In this document: positions 1 through 5,368 of the stretch, in pieces
How positions within the stretch are numbered: the first letter of the stretch is position 1
Layout: each line of letters opens with the position of its first letter
Source: Dehalococcoidia bacterium
GTDB taxonomy: Bacteria > Chloroflexota > Dehalococcoidia > GIF9 > UBA5629
NCBI GenBank assembly: GCA_014384515.1
Contig: JACNFS010000126.1
Coordinates: forward strand, 1 to 5,761
DNA length: 5,761 nt
Direction of reading: 5' to 3'
The notes under the pieces: generated by a model
What the model was told of the DNA's origin: nothing
Databases searched by the model: none
Seen by the model: only the letters and a program-made list of their open reading frames with translations
Position numbers and translations under genes: made by a program

Positions 1-99
1 ATCTTTAACCGCCTCGCCCATCAGCCACCCCAGGCGGCCTTAAAAGACCGCACTACATGTGGTTGGCGCTGAAGCGACCTCAAAAGAGCCAGATGATTG

Positions 100-128
100 T
101 TGACCTGAATTGGGGGGGATGGTATTAT
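100..128 (+). promoter_or_regulatory. Sigma-70-type promoter of glyA with extended -10
   Basis: TTGACC (100-105) and TATTAT (123-128) each match the housekeeping consensus at five of six positions and are separated by 17 bp. A TGG triplet at 120-122 supplies an extended -10 (TGn) element. Transcription would begin near 134-136. If so, the ATG at 119 and the TTG at 110 would not be in the mRNA, which supports the glyA start at 155. Recognised by eye only; no transcript data. Confidence 0.6.
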
Positions 129-142
129 GCTCTAGATATCTC

Positions 143-147
143 GGAGA
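143..147 (+). promoter_or_regulatory. Ribosome binding site deciding the glyA start
   Basis: GGAGA lies 7-8 nt upstream of the TTG at 155, normal Shine-Dalgarno spacing. The ATG at 119 is preceded only by a run of seven G directly abutting it, a poor ribosome binding site. This site and the promoter at 100-128 agree on the TTG start. Confidence 0.55.
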
Positions 148-154
148 TACACGA

Positions 155-1399
155 TTGGCTGCAGAACGCCGACAAGACGCTGACGTTGCCCGAATTCTAG
201 AACTGGAAAACAGGCGGCAAAAAGAAACCATAAACCTTATTGCCGCCGAGAACTACGCCAGTAAGGCAGTGCTCCAGGCTCAAGGCTCCAGCTTAACTAA
301 CAAGTATGCTGAAGGTTATCCAGAGCGCCGCTACTACGCTGGCTGCCCCAACGTAGACGCTATCGAGAACCTGGCTATCCAGCGAGCCAAGAAGCTGTTC
401 CATGCCGAGCATGCCAATGTCCAACCTCATAGCGGCAGTCAAGCCAACATGGCAGTCTACTTCGCCCTGCTTGAGCCTGGTGATACCGTTATGGGAATGG
501 GCTTAAGCCACGGCGGACATCTAACCCATGGGGCTCAGGTCAATTTCTCAGGAAAATGGTACAAGTTCATCCCCTATGGGGTTGACCGAGAAACTGAAAG
601 GCTCGACTACGATGACATACAGAAGATAGCTCTAAAGCACAGGCCAAAATTGATTGTCGCTGGGGCCAGCTCCTATCCCCGAACCATCGACTTCAAACGC
701 TTCCGTGACATCTGTGATGCAGCCGGCACTCTGCTTGTGGCGGATATGGCCCACATAGCTGGATTAGTGGCCACCAATTTACATCCTTCCCCGGTTCCTT
801 ATGCTGAGATAGTTACCTCATCCACCCACAAGACCTTACGTGGTCCGCGCAGTGGCTTCATCTTATGTAAACAAGAGCTGGCTTCAAAGATCGATTCCGC
901 TGTTTTCCCTATGATGCAGGGGGGCCCGCTGATGCACGCCATCGCTGCCAAAGCCATAGCCTTTTTTGAAGCCATGCAGCCCGAGTTCACCGGCTACCAG
1001 AAGGCGGTTCTAGAAAATGCTGCTGTTCTGGCCTCTGAGCTTCAGCAGCAGGGTCTGCGCCTGGTATCAGGAGGCACTGACAACCACCTTATCCTTGTTG
1101 ACCTCACCCAAACTGGAATAGATGGCAAAGCTGCTCAGGAAGCCCTTGAAGCTGCCGGCATTCTGGTAAACAGGAATGTCGTCCCCTTTGACCCCAGGCC
1201 ACCGCAAGTTAGCAGCGGCATAAGACTGGGTACGCCAGCCGTCACCACCCAAGGCTTTGGCACCCAGGAAATGAAGCAAATCGCCTCGCTCATCACCAAG
1301 GTGCTCTCCAACTCCGACAACAAAAAGGTCCAAAAGGAAGTAAGTGAACAGGTGGCTTCCCTGTGTGGCCGCTTCCCCACCCCGGGAATAGACACCTAA
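155..1399 (+). CDS. glyA: Serine hydroxymethyltransferase
   Basis: PLP enzyme that interconverts serine and glycine while passing a one-carbon unit to tetrahydrofolate; cytoplasmic. From TTG 155 the product has 414 residues, the usual bacterial SHMT length. Family blocks are clear: [10 protein letters not shown], a YYAGC version of the YYGGC block, [15 protein letters not shown], the [10 protein letters not shown] block, [19 protein letters not shown] with the PLP-binding lysine at residue 226, [13 protein letters not shown] and [10 protein letters not shown] near the C-terminus. Lys226 is also, as I recall, the number of the PLP lysine in Bacillus-type SHMT, which supports this start. Alternative starts are ATG 119 (426 aa) and TTG 110 (429 aa), but the likely promoter overlaps both. 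One oddity: the usual LIASEN motif reads LIAAEN, so the active-site-region serine is Ala31. The gene appears to be transcribed from its own promoter. Function is secure; the start is less so. Confidence 0.96.
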   Translation: MAAERRQDADVARILELENRRQKETINLIAAENYASKAVLQAQGSSLTNKYAEGYPERRYYAGCPNVDAIENLAIQRAKKLFHAEHANVQPHSGSQANMAVYFALLEPGDTVMGMGLSHGGHLTHGAQVNFSGKWYKFIPYGVDRETERLDYDDIQKIALKHRPKLIVAGASSYPRTIDFKRFRDICDAAGTLLVADMAHIAGLVATNLHPSPVPYAEIVTSSTHKTLRGPRSGFILCKQELASKIDSAVFPMMQGGPLMHAIAAKAIAFFEAMQPEFTGYQKAVLENAAVLASELQQQGLRLVSGGTDNHLILVDLTQTGIDGKAAQEALEAAGILVNRNVVPFDPRPPQVSSGIRLGTPAVTTQGFGTQEMKQIASLITKVLSNSDNKKVQKEVSEQVASLCGRFPTPGIDT

Positions 1400-1511
1400 C
1401 AAGGCACCGCGCTGCCAAAAGCGGACCCCATACCACATCTCGCCATTGCCTACTAACCATTTCTTATTGTCTGAACTACGATTTGTTTCATAAACACAGT
1501 CCACCGCCAAA

Positions 1512-1555
1512 TTTTACAACCATTTTACACAACAGCAAAACTGAGGCAACAATCC
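1512..1555 (+). promoter_or_regulatory. Four 11-bp direct repeats, putative response-regulator operator (copy 1)
   Basis: Consecutive 11-bp units start at 1512, 1523, 1534 and 1545: TTTTACAACCA, TTTTACACAAC, AGCAAAACTGA and GGCAACAATCC. The first two share TTTTACA exactly; the others keep an A(C/A)A core in the same register. The array ends 5 bp before the -10 box at 1561. No good -35 hexamer is present, as is common at promoters activated by PhoB/PhoP-type regulators, whose sites are direct repeats with 11-bp period. The same array recurs at 2309-2352 with identical spacing to its -10. Binding by the regulator at 3159 is inferred. Confidence 0.55.
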
Positions 1556-1560
1556 ATCGT

Positions 1561-1566
1561 TATACT
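1561..1566 (+). promoter_or_regulatory. -10 box of the first secreted-protein gene
   Basis: TATACT matches the TATAAT consensus at five of six positions. The hexamer 17 bp upstream is AAACTG, a poor -35, so activation through the repeats at 1512-1555 is plausible. The segment 1534-1568 is identical at 31 of 35 positions to 2331-2365 upstream of the second gene. The start of transcription would be near 1573, just before the leader stem. Confidence 0.55.
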
Positions 1567-1573
1567 GATAAGA

Positions 1574-1639
1574 GACTGTGAAGTTGGCACAGGCCTTGGA
1601 CAAAGGGGCCCCAACATAGCCTGAAGCTAACTCTCAGTC
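1574..1639 (+). ncRNA. Putative structured 5' leader (copy 1)
   Basis: GACTG (1574-1578) pairs with CAGTC (1635-1639), and AGTTGGC (1582-1588) pairs with GCTAACT (1626-1632) through one G-U pair. Together they make a two-part stem right at the predicted 5' end of the mRNA. An inner CAGGC/GCCTG pairing is possible in this copy only. Copy 2 at 2371-2434 keeps both outer stems with pair-preserving changes. The stem stops well before the AGGAGG site, so it does not obviously hide it; 5'-end mRNA protection is one possible role. It matches no riboswitch class that I recognise. Confidence 0.45.
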
Positions 1640-1667
1640 AAACAAAAAAAGAAAGGAGGTACAAGAA

Positions 1668-2192
1668 ATGAAAGCAAACACACTGAAGGGGATACTGAGC
1701 CTGGGGCTAGTAGCGCTGGTTGTCGTAACCAGCGCCGGATTTGCCTCGGCGGTTTACGCTGAGGATGCCAACGCCGATGCTGCCGAAGCCGACATCAAAG
1801 CCAGAGGCATCGGCACACTCACCGCCAAGGGAGATGGCATAGCCCTGCTGGGCGGCAGAGGCACCGTCGAGGTCAAAGGCAATGGCATACTGTGGATCAA
1901 GGACGTTGCCGGCGATGCTGTCATCGAGGTCAGCGGACACGGCAGCAAGCAAGAATTCCTCGATGGCTGGATCCAGTATGCAGGCTTCCACGGTGATGCC
2001 AGCGTGGAGGGGAGCAGGATTCGCGTAATCGTAGCTGGAGTAGACATCAACCTCTCTGCCGAAGGGCGCGGCCGGGTCATCCTCTGGGGGCATGGCACTT
2101 ACGAAATCAACAGCCAATCAGGCGAGTGGCAAGCCGAACGTCTTGGCACACGAGTGAGGATTGCCCCGACAGATGCTTCCCTGACGCAGTAG
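1668..2192 (+). CDS. Exported Gly-x-Gly octad-repeat protein of unknown function
   Basis: Encodes 174 residues beginning with a Sec-type signal peptide: basic start (K2, K7), hydrophobic core about 9-26, likely cleavage after VYA31 or ASA28. The mature part is rich in glycine and alternating hydrophobic residues. Gly-x-Gly pairs fall at 47/49, 55/57, 63/65 and 71/73, an exact eight-residue period, and again at 133/135 and 141/143; others lie at 90/92. This suggests a beta-sheet, solenoid-like or barrel-like fold outside the membrane. No cysteine, catalytic motif or named domain is visible. AGGAGG at 1654-1659 lies 8 nt before the ATG, an excellent ribosome site. The gene sits in its own promoter-to-hairpin cassette, the twin of the one holding the next gene. 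I have seen similar unnamed secreted proteins associated with Chloroflexota, but no function is known to me. Confidence 0.85.
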   Translation: MKANTLKGILSLGLVALVVVTSAGFASAVYAEDANADAAEADIKARGIGTLTAKGDGIALLGGRGTVEVKGNGILWIKDVAGDAVIEVSGHGSKQEFLDGWIQYAGFHGDASVEGSRIRVIVAGVDINLSAEGRGRVILWGHGTYEINSQSGEWQAERLGTRVRIAPTDASLTQ

Positions 2193-2215
2193 CCGAAATC
2201 AGCAGCGATGGGAGC

Positions 2216-2255
2216 AGACACGGCAAGCCAGGGTAGTCCCTGGCTTGCCGTGTCT
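2216..2255 (+). terminator. Perfect 18-bp hairpin after the octad-repeat gene
   Basis: AGACACGGCAAGCCAGGG (2216-2233) and its exact complement (2238-2255) flank a four-base TAGT loop, starting 23 nt after the stop codon. Stem strength and position suit a transcription terminator or a 3'-end mRNA stabiliser. There is no T-run after it, so it is not a canonical intrinsic terminator. Its inner 11 bp are the same as those of the hairpin at 3044-3069. Confidence 0.6.
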
Positions 2256-2290
2256 CAACGGACAGGCGCAGCATAGCACTCTAAGATATA
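2256..2290 (+). repeat. 35-bp tail repeat, copy 1
   Basis: Aligns without gaps to 3077-3111, with 29 of 35 identities; five of the six differences are transitions. It directly follows the hairpin and ends in TAAGATATA. Copy 2 overlaps the likely promoter of the response-regulator gene. In this copy the corresponding -10 reads TATACA, so promoter activity here is doubtful. Confidence 0.6.
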
Positions 2291-2308
2291 CAGAATTCTT
2301 TACGAAAA

Positions 2309-2352
2309 TTTTACACAGATTTTACACAGGGGCAAAACCGACGCAACAATCC
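2309..2352 (+). promoter_or_regulatory. Four 11-bp direct repeats, putative response-regulator operator (copy 2)
   Basis: Units start at 2309, 2320, 2331 and 2342: TTTTACACAGA, TTTTACACAGG, GGCAAAACCGA and CGCAACAATCC. Distance from the first unit to the -10 box is 49 bp, exactly as in copy 1. Units 1 and 2 differ from each other only at the last base. Conservation of the TTTTACA pair while flanking bases differ supports an operator rather than chance. Confidence 0.55.
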
Positions 2353-2357
2353 ATGGT

Positions 2358-2363
2358 TATACT
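2358..2363 (+). promoter_or_regulatory. -10 box of the second secreted-protein gene
   Basis: TATACT, the same hexamer and surroundings as at 1561-1566. A good -35 is again missing, so activation through the adjoining repeats is likely. The transcript would begin near 2370, at the foot of the leader stem. Confidence 0.55.
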
Positions 2364-2370
2364 GAGAGTA

Positions 2371-2434
2371 GGCTGTAAAGTTGGCACCGCAACTGGGCGA
2401 ACGGGCCACCATAGCCTGTAGCCAACTCTCAGTC
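2371..2434 (+). ncRNA. Putative structured 5' leader (copy 2)
   Basis: GGCTG (2371-2375) pairs with CAGTC (2430-2434) through one G-U pair, and AGTTGGC (2379-2385) pairs perfectly with GCCAACT (2421-2427). Relative to copy 1 the stems hold two pair-preserving changes (A-U to G-U, and G-U to G-C). The terminal loop differs more, with a shared GGGCC and CATAGCCTG. It stands in front of an unrelated protein, so conservation must reflect the leader itself or recent duplication. Confidence 0.45.
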
Positions 2435-2462
2435 AAACAAAAAAGAAGGAGGTTACACAGAA

Positions 2463-3014
2463 ATGTGGAAAAGCCAAAAGTTCATTCTTGCCGCGGTATT
2501 GGCTGCCGTTATGGTCATCGGGAGCACCGCAGGCGTAGTGCTCGCTCAGGACGAAGAGCAAAACCCTGCTTCCCAGGGTCCACGTGATGCTTTAACAACA
2601 CGCGTGGCTGAAATACTGGGTATCAGCCAACAAACGCTTAAAGATGCCTTCAAACAGGCCATCAGTGAATCGAGGCCTGAGAACCCACCGCAGCAGGGCC
2701 GGCGAGATGCCCTCACGGCACGAGTTGCCGAAAAACTGGGCATCGACCAGCAAGAGCTTGAAAATGCTACCAAGGAGGCCATCACCGAACTGCGTGAAGA
2801 AGCTCTCGACAACAGGCTTCAGAAACTAGTAGATGAGGATATATGGACCCAGGACCAAGCAGACGCCTACAAGGCGTGGTTAGAAGCAAGGCCGGATGTC
2901 CCCAGGCTTGGCCCAAGAAGTCTTTCCCCGAATCAGCCGGGCAACTGGAGACCTGAGGGGCCTGGTAGGTTCCAAGGCAAGTTTGGCCCAACAGATATTA
3001 CCCCGAGTCCGTAA
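2463..3014 (+). CDS. Exported helical-repeat protein of unknown function
   Basis: Encodes 183 residues. A signal peptide spans about 1-28 (K3, K6; hydrophobic 7-27; likely cleavage VLA28|Q29); there is no lipobox cysteine. Two copies of a helical module follow, residues 38-69 and 78-109, offset by exactly 40 residues, each of the form RDALT-x-RVAE-x-LGI-x-QQ-x-L. Next come a charged helix and KLVDEDIWTQDQADAYKAWLEARPD (about 122-146 in part), then a Pro/Gly-rich tail to the end. The late TQDQAD-type helix resembles small secreted Firmicutes/Chloroflexota proteins such as the DUF2680 group, but this is a weak similarity from memory. AGGAGG at 2447-2452 lies 10 nt upstream of the ATG. The operator, leader and hairpin are shared with the preceding gene, so the two are probably expressed under the same conditions. 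No enzyme motif is visible. Confidence 0.85.
   Translation: MWKSQKFILAAVLAAVMVIGSTAGVVLAQDEEQNPASQGPRDALTTRVAEILGISQQTLKDAFKQAISESRPENPPQQGRRDALTARVAEKLGIDQQELENATKEAITELREEALDNRLQKLVDEDIWTQDQADAYKAWLEARPDVPRLGPRSLSPNQPGNWRPEGPGRFQGKFGPTDITPSP
2574..2669 (+). repeat. Internal coding repeat, copy 1
   Basis: Encodes residues 38-69 of the helical-repeat protein. It matches 2694-2789 with a 120-bp offset, in frame. The protein copies agree at most positions while the DNA differs at many third codon positions, so the duplication is not very recent and the protein sequence has been kept by selection. Confidence 0.8.
2694..2789 (+). repeat. Internal coding repeat, copy 2
   Basis: Encodes residues 78-109, the second helical module, separated from the first by a short Pro-rich linker (SRPENPPQ). 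See the partner at 2574-2669. Confidence 0.8.
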
Positions 3015-3043
3015 CCTAGACCAAAGGCAACGGAAGAAACCAT

Positions 3044-3069
3044 GCAAGCCAGGGAATTCCCTGGCTTGC
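3044..3069 (+). terminator. Palindromic hairpin after the helical-repeat gene
   Basis: A perfect 26-bp palindrome: GCAAGCCAGGG, AATT, CCCTGGCTTGC. It begins 29 nt after the stop and forms an 11-bp stem with a four-base loop. Only a few T follow (TACCTTTC), so terminator function is plausible but not canonical. The stem sequence is identical to the inner stem at 2216-2255. Confidence 0.6.
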
Positions 3070-3076
3070 TACCTTT

Positions 3077-3111
3077 CAACAGATAGGCACAGCAAAGCGC
3101 TTTAAGATATA
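3077..3111 (+). repeat. 35-bp tail repeat, copy 2
   Basis: Partner of 2256-2290. Here the repeat runs into TATAAT (3108-3113), so it contains most of the presumed regulator promoter. This closes the second cassette and joins it to the two-component genes. Confidence 0.6.
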
Positions 3112-3113
3112 AT
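3084..3113 (+). promoter_or_regulatory. Probable promoter of the two-component operon
   Basis: A perfect -10 TATAAT (3108-3113) stands 18 bp after TAGGCA (3084-3089), which matches four of six -35 positions. The start would be near 3120, giving a 5' leader of about 40 nt. No TTTTACA repeats are seen here, so direct autoregulation through that operator is not indicated. Confidence 0.45.
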
Positions 3114-3158
3114 GACAGAAGCTAAGACCTCTCAGAGTTCAACTATGGAGGTTGGGGC

Positions 3159-3848
3159 ATGACAACTATCCTGGTCGTCGACGATGAGCCGAACATTCTA
3201 GAACTTGCCAAGCTCTACATTGAGCAAGAAGGCTATCGCGTAGAAGGAGTCGGCAATGGCAACGACGCCCTGTCCAGATTGGACACCGCCAAGCCGGCTC
3301 TCGTTGTCCTGGACCTAATGCTACCCGACATCAATGGCTTTGAGATATGCCGCCAGATACGAAAGAAAAGCGATGTCCCCATCCTAATGCTTACTGCCCG
3401 AAAGGAAGACATCGATAAGATAGTGGGGCTTGAGCTGGGAGCGGATGACTATCTGACGAAACCATTCAATCCAAGAGAGTTAGTGGCTAGAATCAAGGCT
3501 ATTCTTCGCCGCTACCAGGCTGGACTCAGACCCGGCCAAGCCATAGAGGTGGGTAATCTTCGGATCGATTCCTCCCAGCGTGAGGTAACCATAGATGGGC
3601 AACCCCTGACATTGCGCACCAAGGAGTTTGACCTGCTGGCGACCCTGGCTCAAAACTTGGGAATCGTCTTGACCAGAGAGCAACTCCTTGACATGGTTTG
3701 GGGAACTGATTACTACGGAGAAACGCGAACAGTGGATATTCACATCAACCACGTGCGGGACAAAATAAGCGGGTCGAACGCTTCAATAGAAACAGTTCGA
3801 GGTATAGGATACAAGATGGTGTTGAAATCTCAAGCAGTCACCAGTTGA
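3159..3848 (+). CDS. OmpR/PhoB-family response regulator
   Basis: DNA-binding regulator of 229 residues, the normal family length, that would receive phosphate from the downstream kinase. The receiver domain covers about 3-117: acidic pair D8/D9, phospho-acceptor D52 in VVLDLMLPD, T79 in MLTAR and K101 in LTKPF, all present. A winged-helix output domain covers about 130-223, with the typical LRTKEFDLLATLAQN, REQLLDMVWG, RTVDIHINHVRDKI and ETVRGIGYKM stretches. GGAGG (3147-3151) lies 7 nt before the ATG. The kinase gene starts 52 nt after the stop, so they are probably co-transcribed. OmpR/PhoB-type winged helices bind direct repeats, which fits the 11-bp arrays upstream of the two exported-protein genes as targets; this link is inferred. 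The signal and exact orthology (PhoP, ResD, MtrA or other) cannot be read from sequence. Confidence 0.95.
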   Translation: MTTILVVDDEPNILELAKLYIEQEGYRVEGVGNGNDALSRLDTAKPALVVLDLMLPDINGFEICRQIRKKSDVPILMLTARKEDIDKIVGLELGADDYLTKPFNPRELVARIKAILRRYQAGLRPGQAIEVGNLRIDSSQREVTIDGQPLTLRTKEFDLLATLAQNLGIVLTREQLLDMVWGTDYYGETRTVDIHINHVRDKISGSNASIETVRGIGYKMVLKSQAVTS

Positions 3849-3900
3849 GATGGAGTTTCTTATCGCAGTGACAAGTAACTGGTACAGATAGAGGTTCCAC

Positions 3901-5331
3901 ATGAGCCTGCGTACGCGCCTGATTCTCTCCTATATTCTGATTATAGTTCTCTGCCTCAGCGTAGTGGCTGCGGCTCTGCTAATACTGCTCCAGGACTATC
4001 GCGAAAGGCTAGCCATGGCGCGTCTGGCTGATATGTCAGTACCCGTATACGTCCAAGTCAGGGCTACAGCCCTGGGCCGAGTTTCCTTAAACCAGGCGTG
4101 GACGAATCTAGAAGAGCAGGCACAGGAGACCAACACCTACATCTTTCTGCTTGATACTCAAGGCAACGTCATCAAGTACGCCTCCCCTGAAGGAAGCTCC
4201 TCGGAATACGACCCCCCCACTCCACCGCCCGAAAAGCTATCCCCCGACAGGAAAAGGCCTTATCGTGGAACCTATGTTTCGTCCGAGGGAGAAGGCTTCA
4301 TATTCGCCGCACACCCCCTCCCCGGATTGTTCAAATCCCGAAGCCCGACTGCTCCTGCAACTCTGGTCCTAGCCGTGCCTCGCGCAGAGGCTCTGGCCTT
4401 CTGGGCCGAGTTTGCCAAACCTTTCCTGTGGGCGGGACTCATCGCCTTGGGTGTCTCTATAGTGATTGCCATTCTCCTCGCCCGTTCCGTCTATCTCCCT
4501 ATCCGGCGAGTGACAAACGCAGCCGAGGAAATAGCCCAAGGTCAATATAACCAAGAAGTTCCAGTAGCTGGCCCCAAGGAGGTTAGAGGGCTTGCCCTAA
4601 GTTTCAACCAGATGGCCAAGCAAGTGAAACATTCCCAGCAAATGCTGCGCAACTTTGTAGCCGATGTCTCCCACGAACTGAGGACCCCGCTTACTTCTAT
4701 CAAGGGATTCTCCCAGGCCATACTCGATGGGACAGCTAAGGACAAAGAAGCCCAGCTCAAGGCTGCCCGCGTTATCGAGGATGAGTCCAAACGCATGATG
4801 CGGCTCGTAAATGAACTGCTTGAGCTTTCCAGACTTGAATCCGGGCAGGTGAACATGGTCAAAGAACCTACAGATCTAAAGGAACTCCTGCAGCAGTGCC
4901 GGGAGATTTTCACTATACGGGCAGAAGAGAAAGGTTTGCAATTCACAACCAACGTCGAGCCGTTGCCACCCGTAAATGGCGACATCGACCGCTTAGAGCA
5001 AGTCTTCAGCAATCTGCTAGACAATGCCTTCAAACACACCCCGGCCGGGGGTAAGGTTAGCATCGCTGCACGGCAACACTCCCCCAACTTTATTGAAGTT
5101 GCGGTGTTGGATACCGGCCCAGGCATTCCTCCCGAGCAACTACCCCACGTCTTCGAGCGCTTCTACCGAGTTGACGCTTCAGGAACCAAAACCGGCACCG
5201 GCTTGGGGCTAGCCATCGCCAGAGAGATAGTGCGGGCTCACGGGGGAGATATCAAGGTTAACAGCGTATTGGGCGAGGGGACGGAGTTCTTGGTCAGATT
5301 GCCCGTAAACTACTCAACCCAACATTCATAA
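3901..5331 (+). CDS. Membrane sensor histidine kinase
   Basis: Class I histidine kinase of 476 residues, partner of the preceding regulator. TM1 lies at about 8-30, an extracytoplasmic sensor region at about 31-172, TM2 at about 175-197 and a HAMP linker at about 195-247. The dimerisation and phospho-acceptor domain carries SHELRTPLTSIKGF with His258. The ATP-binding domain shows the N box (NLLDNAFKHTP, N375), G1 (DTGPGIP, 404-410), the F box (FERFYR) and G2 (GTGLGL, 432-437). All catalytic motifs are intact. The sensor region has a YIFLLDTQGNVIKYASP stretch suggestive of a PAS/Cache-like fold, followed by a Pro-rich insert (about 103-116); its ligand is unknown. GAGG at 3891-3894 precedes the ATG by 6 nt. 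Architecture is that of the PhoR/ResE/BaeS group. Confidence 0.95.
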   Translation: MSLRTRLILSYILIIVLCLSVVAAALLILLQDYRERLAMARLADMSVPVYVQVRATALGRVSLNQAWTNLEEQAQETNTYIFLLDTQGNVIKYASPEGSSSEYDPPTPPPEKLSPDRKRPYRGTYVSSEGEGFIFAAHPLPGLFKSRSPTAPATLVLAVPRAEALAFWAEFAKPFLWAGLIALGVSIVIAILLARSVYLPIRRVTNAAEEIAQGQYNQEVPVAGPKEVRGLALSFNQMAKQVKHSQQMLRNFVADVSHELRTPLTSIKGFSQAILDGTAKDKEAQLKAARVIEDESKRMMRLVNELLELSRLESGQVNMVKEPTDLKELLQQCREIFTIRAEEKGLQFTTNVEPLPPVNGDIDRLEQVFSNLLDNAFKHTPAGGKVSIAARQHSPNFIEVAVLDTGPGIPPEQLPHVFERFYRVDASGTKTGTGLGLAIAREIVRAHGGDIKVNSVLGEGTEFLVRLPVNYSTQHS

Positions 5332-5333
5332 TG

Positions 5334-5352
5334 CTCCCCTGGCAGAAGGGAG
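5334..5352 (+). terminator. Possible weak hairpin after the kinase gene
   Basis: CTCCC (5334-5338) can pair with GGGAG (5348-5352) across a nine-base loop just after the stop at 5331. An alternative pairing is CCCCT (5336-5340) with AGGGG (5357-5361). No T-run follows. Weak evidence for termination. Confidence 0.25.
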
Positions 5353-5368
5353 TCAGAGGGGAAACAAC

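Noticed and set aside
1..72. Open frame from the left edge to a TGA at 70-72 as the tail of an upstream gene
   Set aside because: Only about 23 codons, no recognisable family motif, and another frame is also open to 43; cannot be told from chance.
1408..1425. CCGC/GCGG pairing after glyA as its terminator
   Set aside because: Only four base pairs with a long loop and no T-run; too weak to annotate.
1067..1510. 147-codon open frame on the - strand over the end of glyA
   Set aside because: Lies almost entirely antisense to the conserved SHMT C-terminus, has no recognisable domain; a shadow frame.
1363..1581. 72-codon + strand frame bridging the glyA end and the intergenic region
   Set aside because: Overlaps glyA out of frame, has no good ribosome site and covers the putative operator and -10 box.
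1574..1639. Known riboswitch (c-di-GMP, SAM, glycine, cobalamin) in the leader
   Set aside because: The conserved core sequences of these classes that I know are absent; left as an unassigned leader.
1512..2352. CRISPR-like interpretation of the short regular repeats
   Set aside because: Units are 11 bp without spacers and sit at fixed promoter positions; this is operator architecture, and there are no cas genes.
4542..5126. 194-codon open frame on the - strand within the kinase gene
   Set aside because: Antisense to the intact HisKA and ATPase motifs; Ser-rich low-complexity translation typical of a shadow frame.
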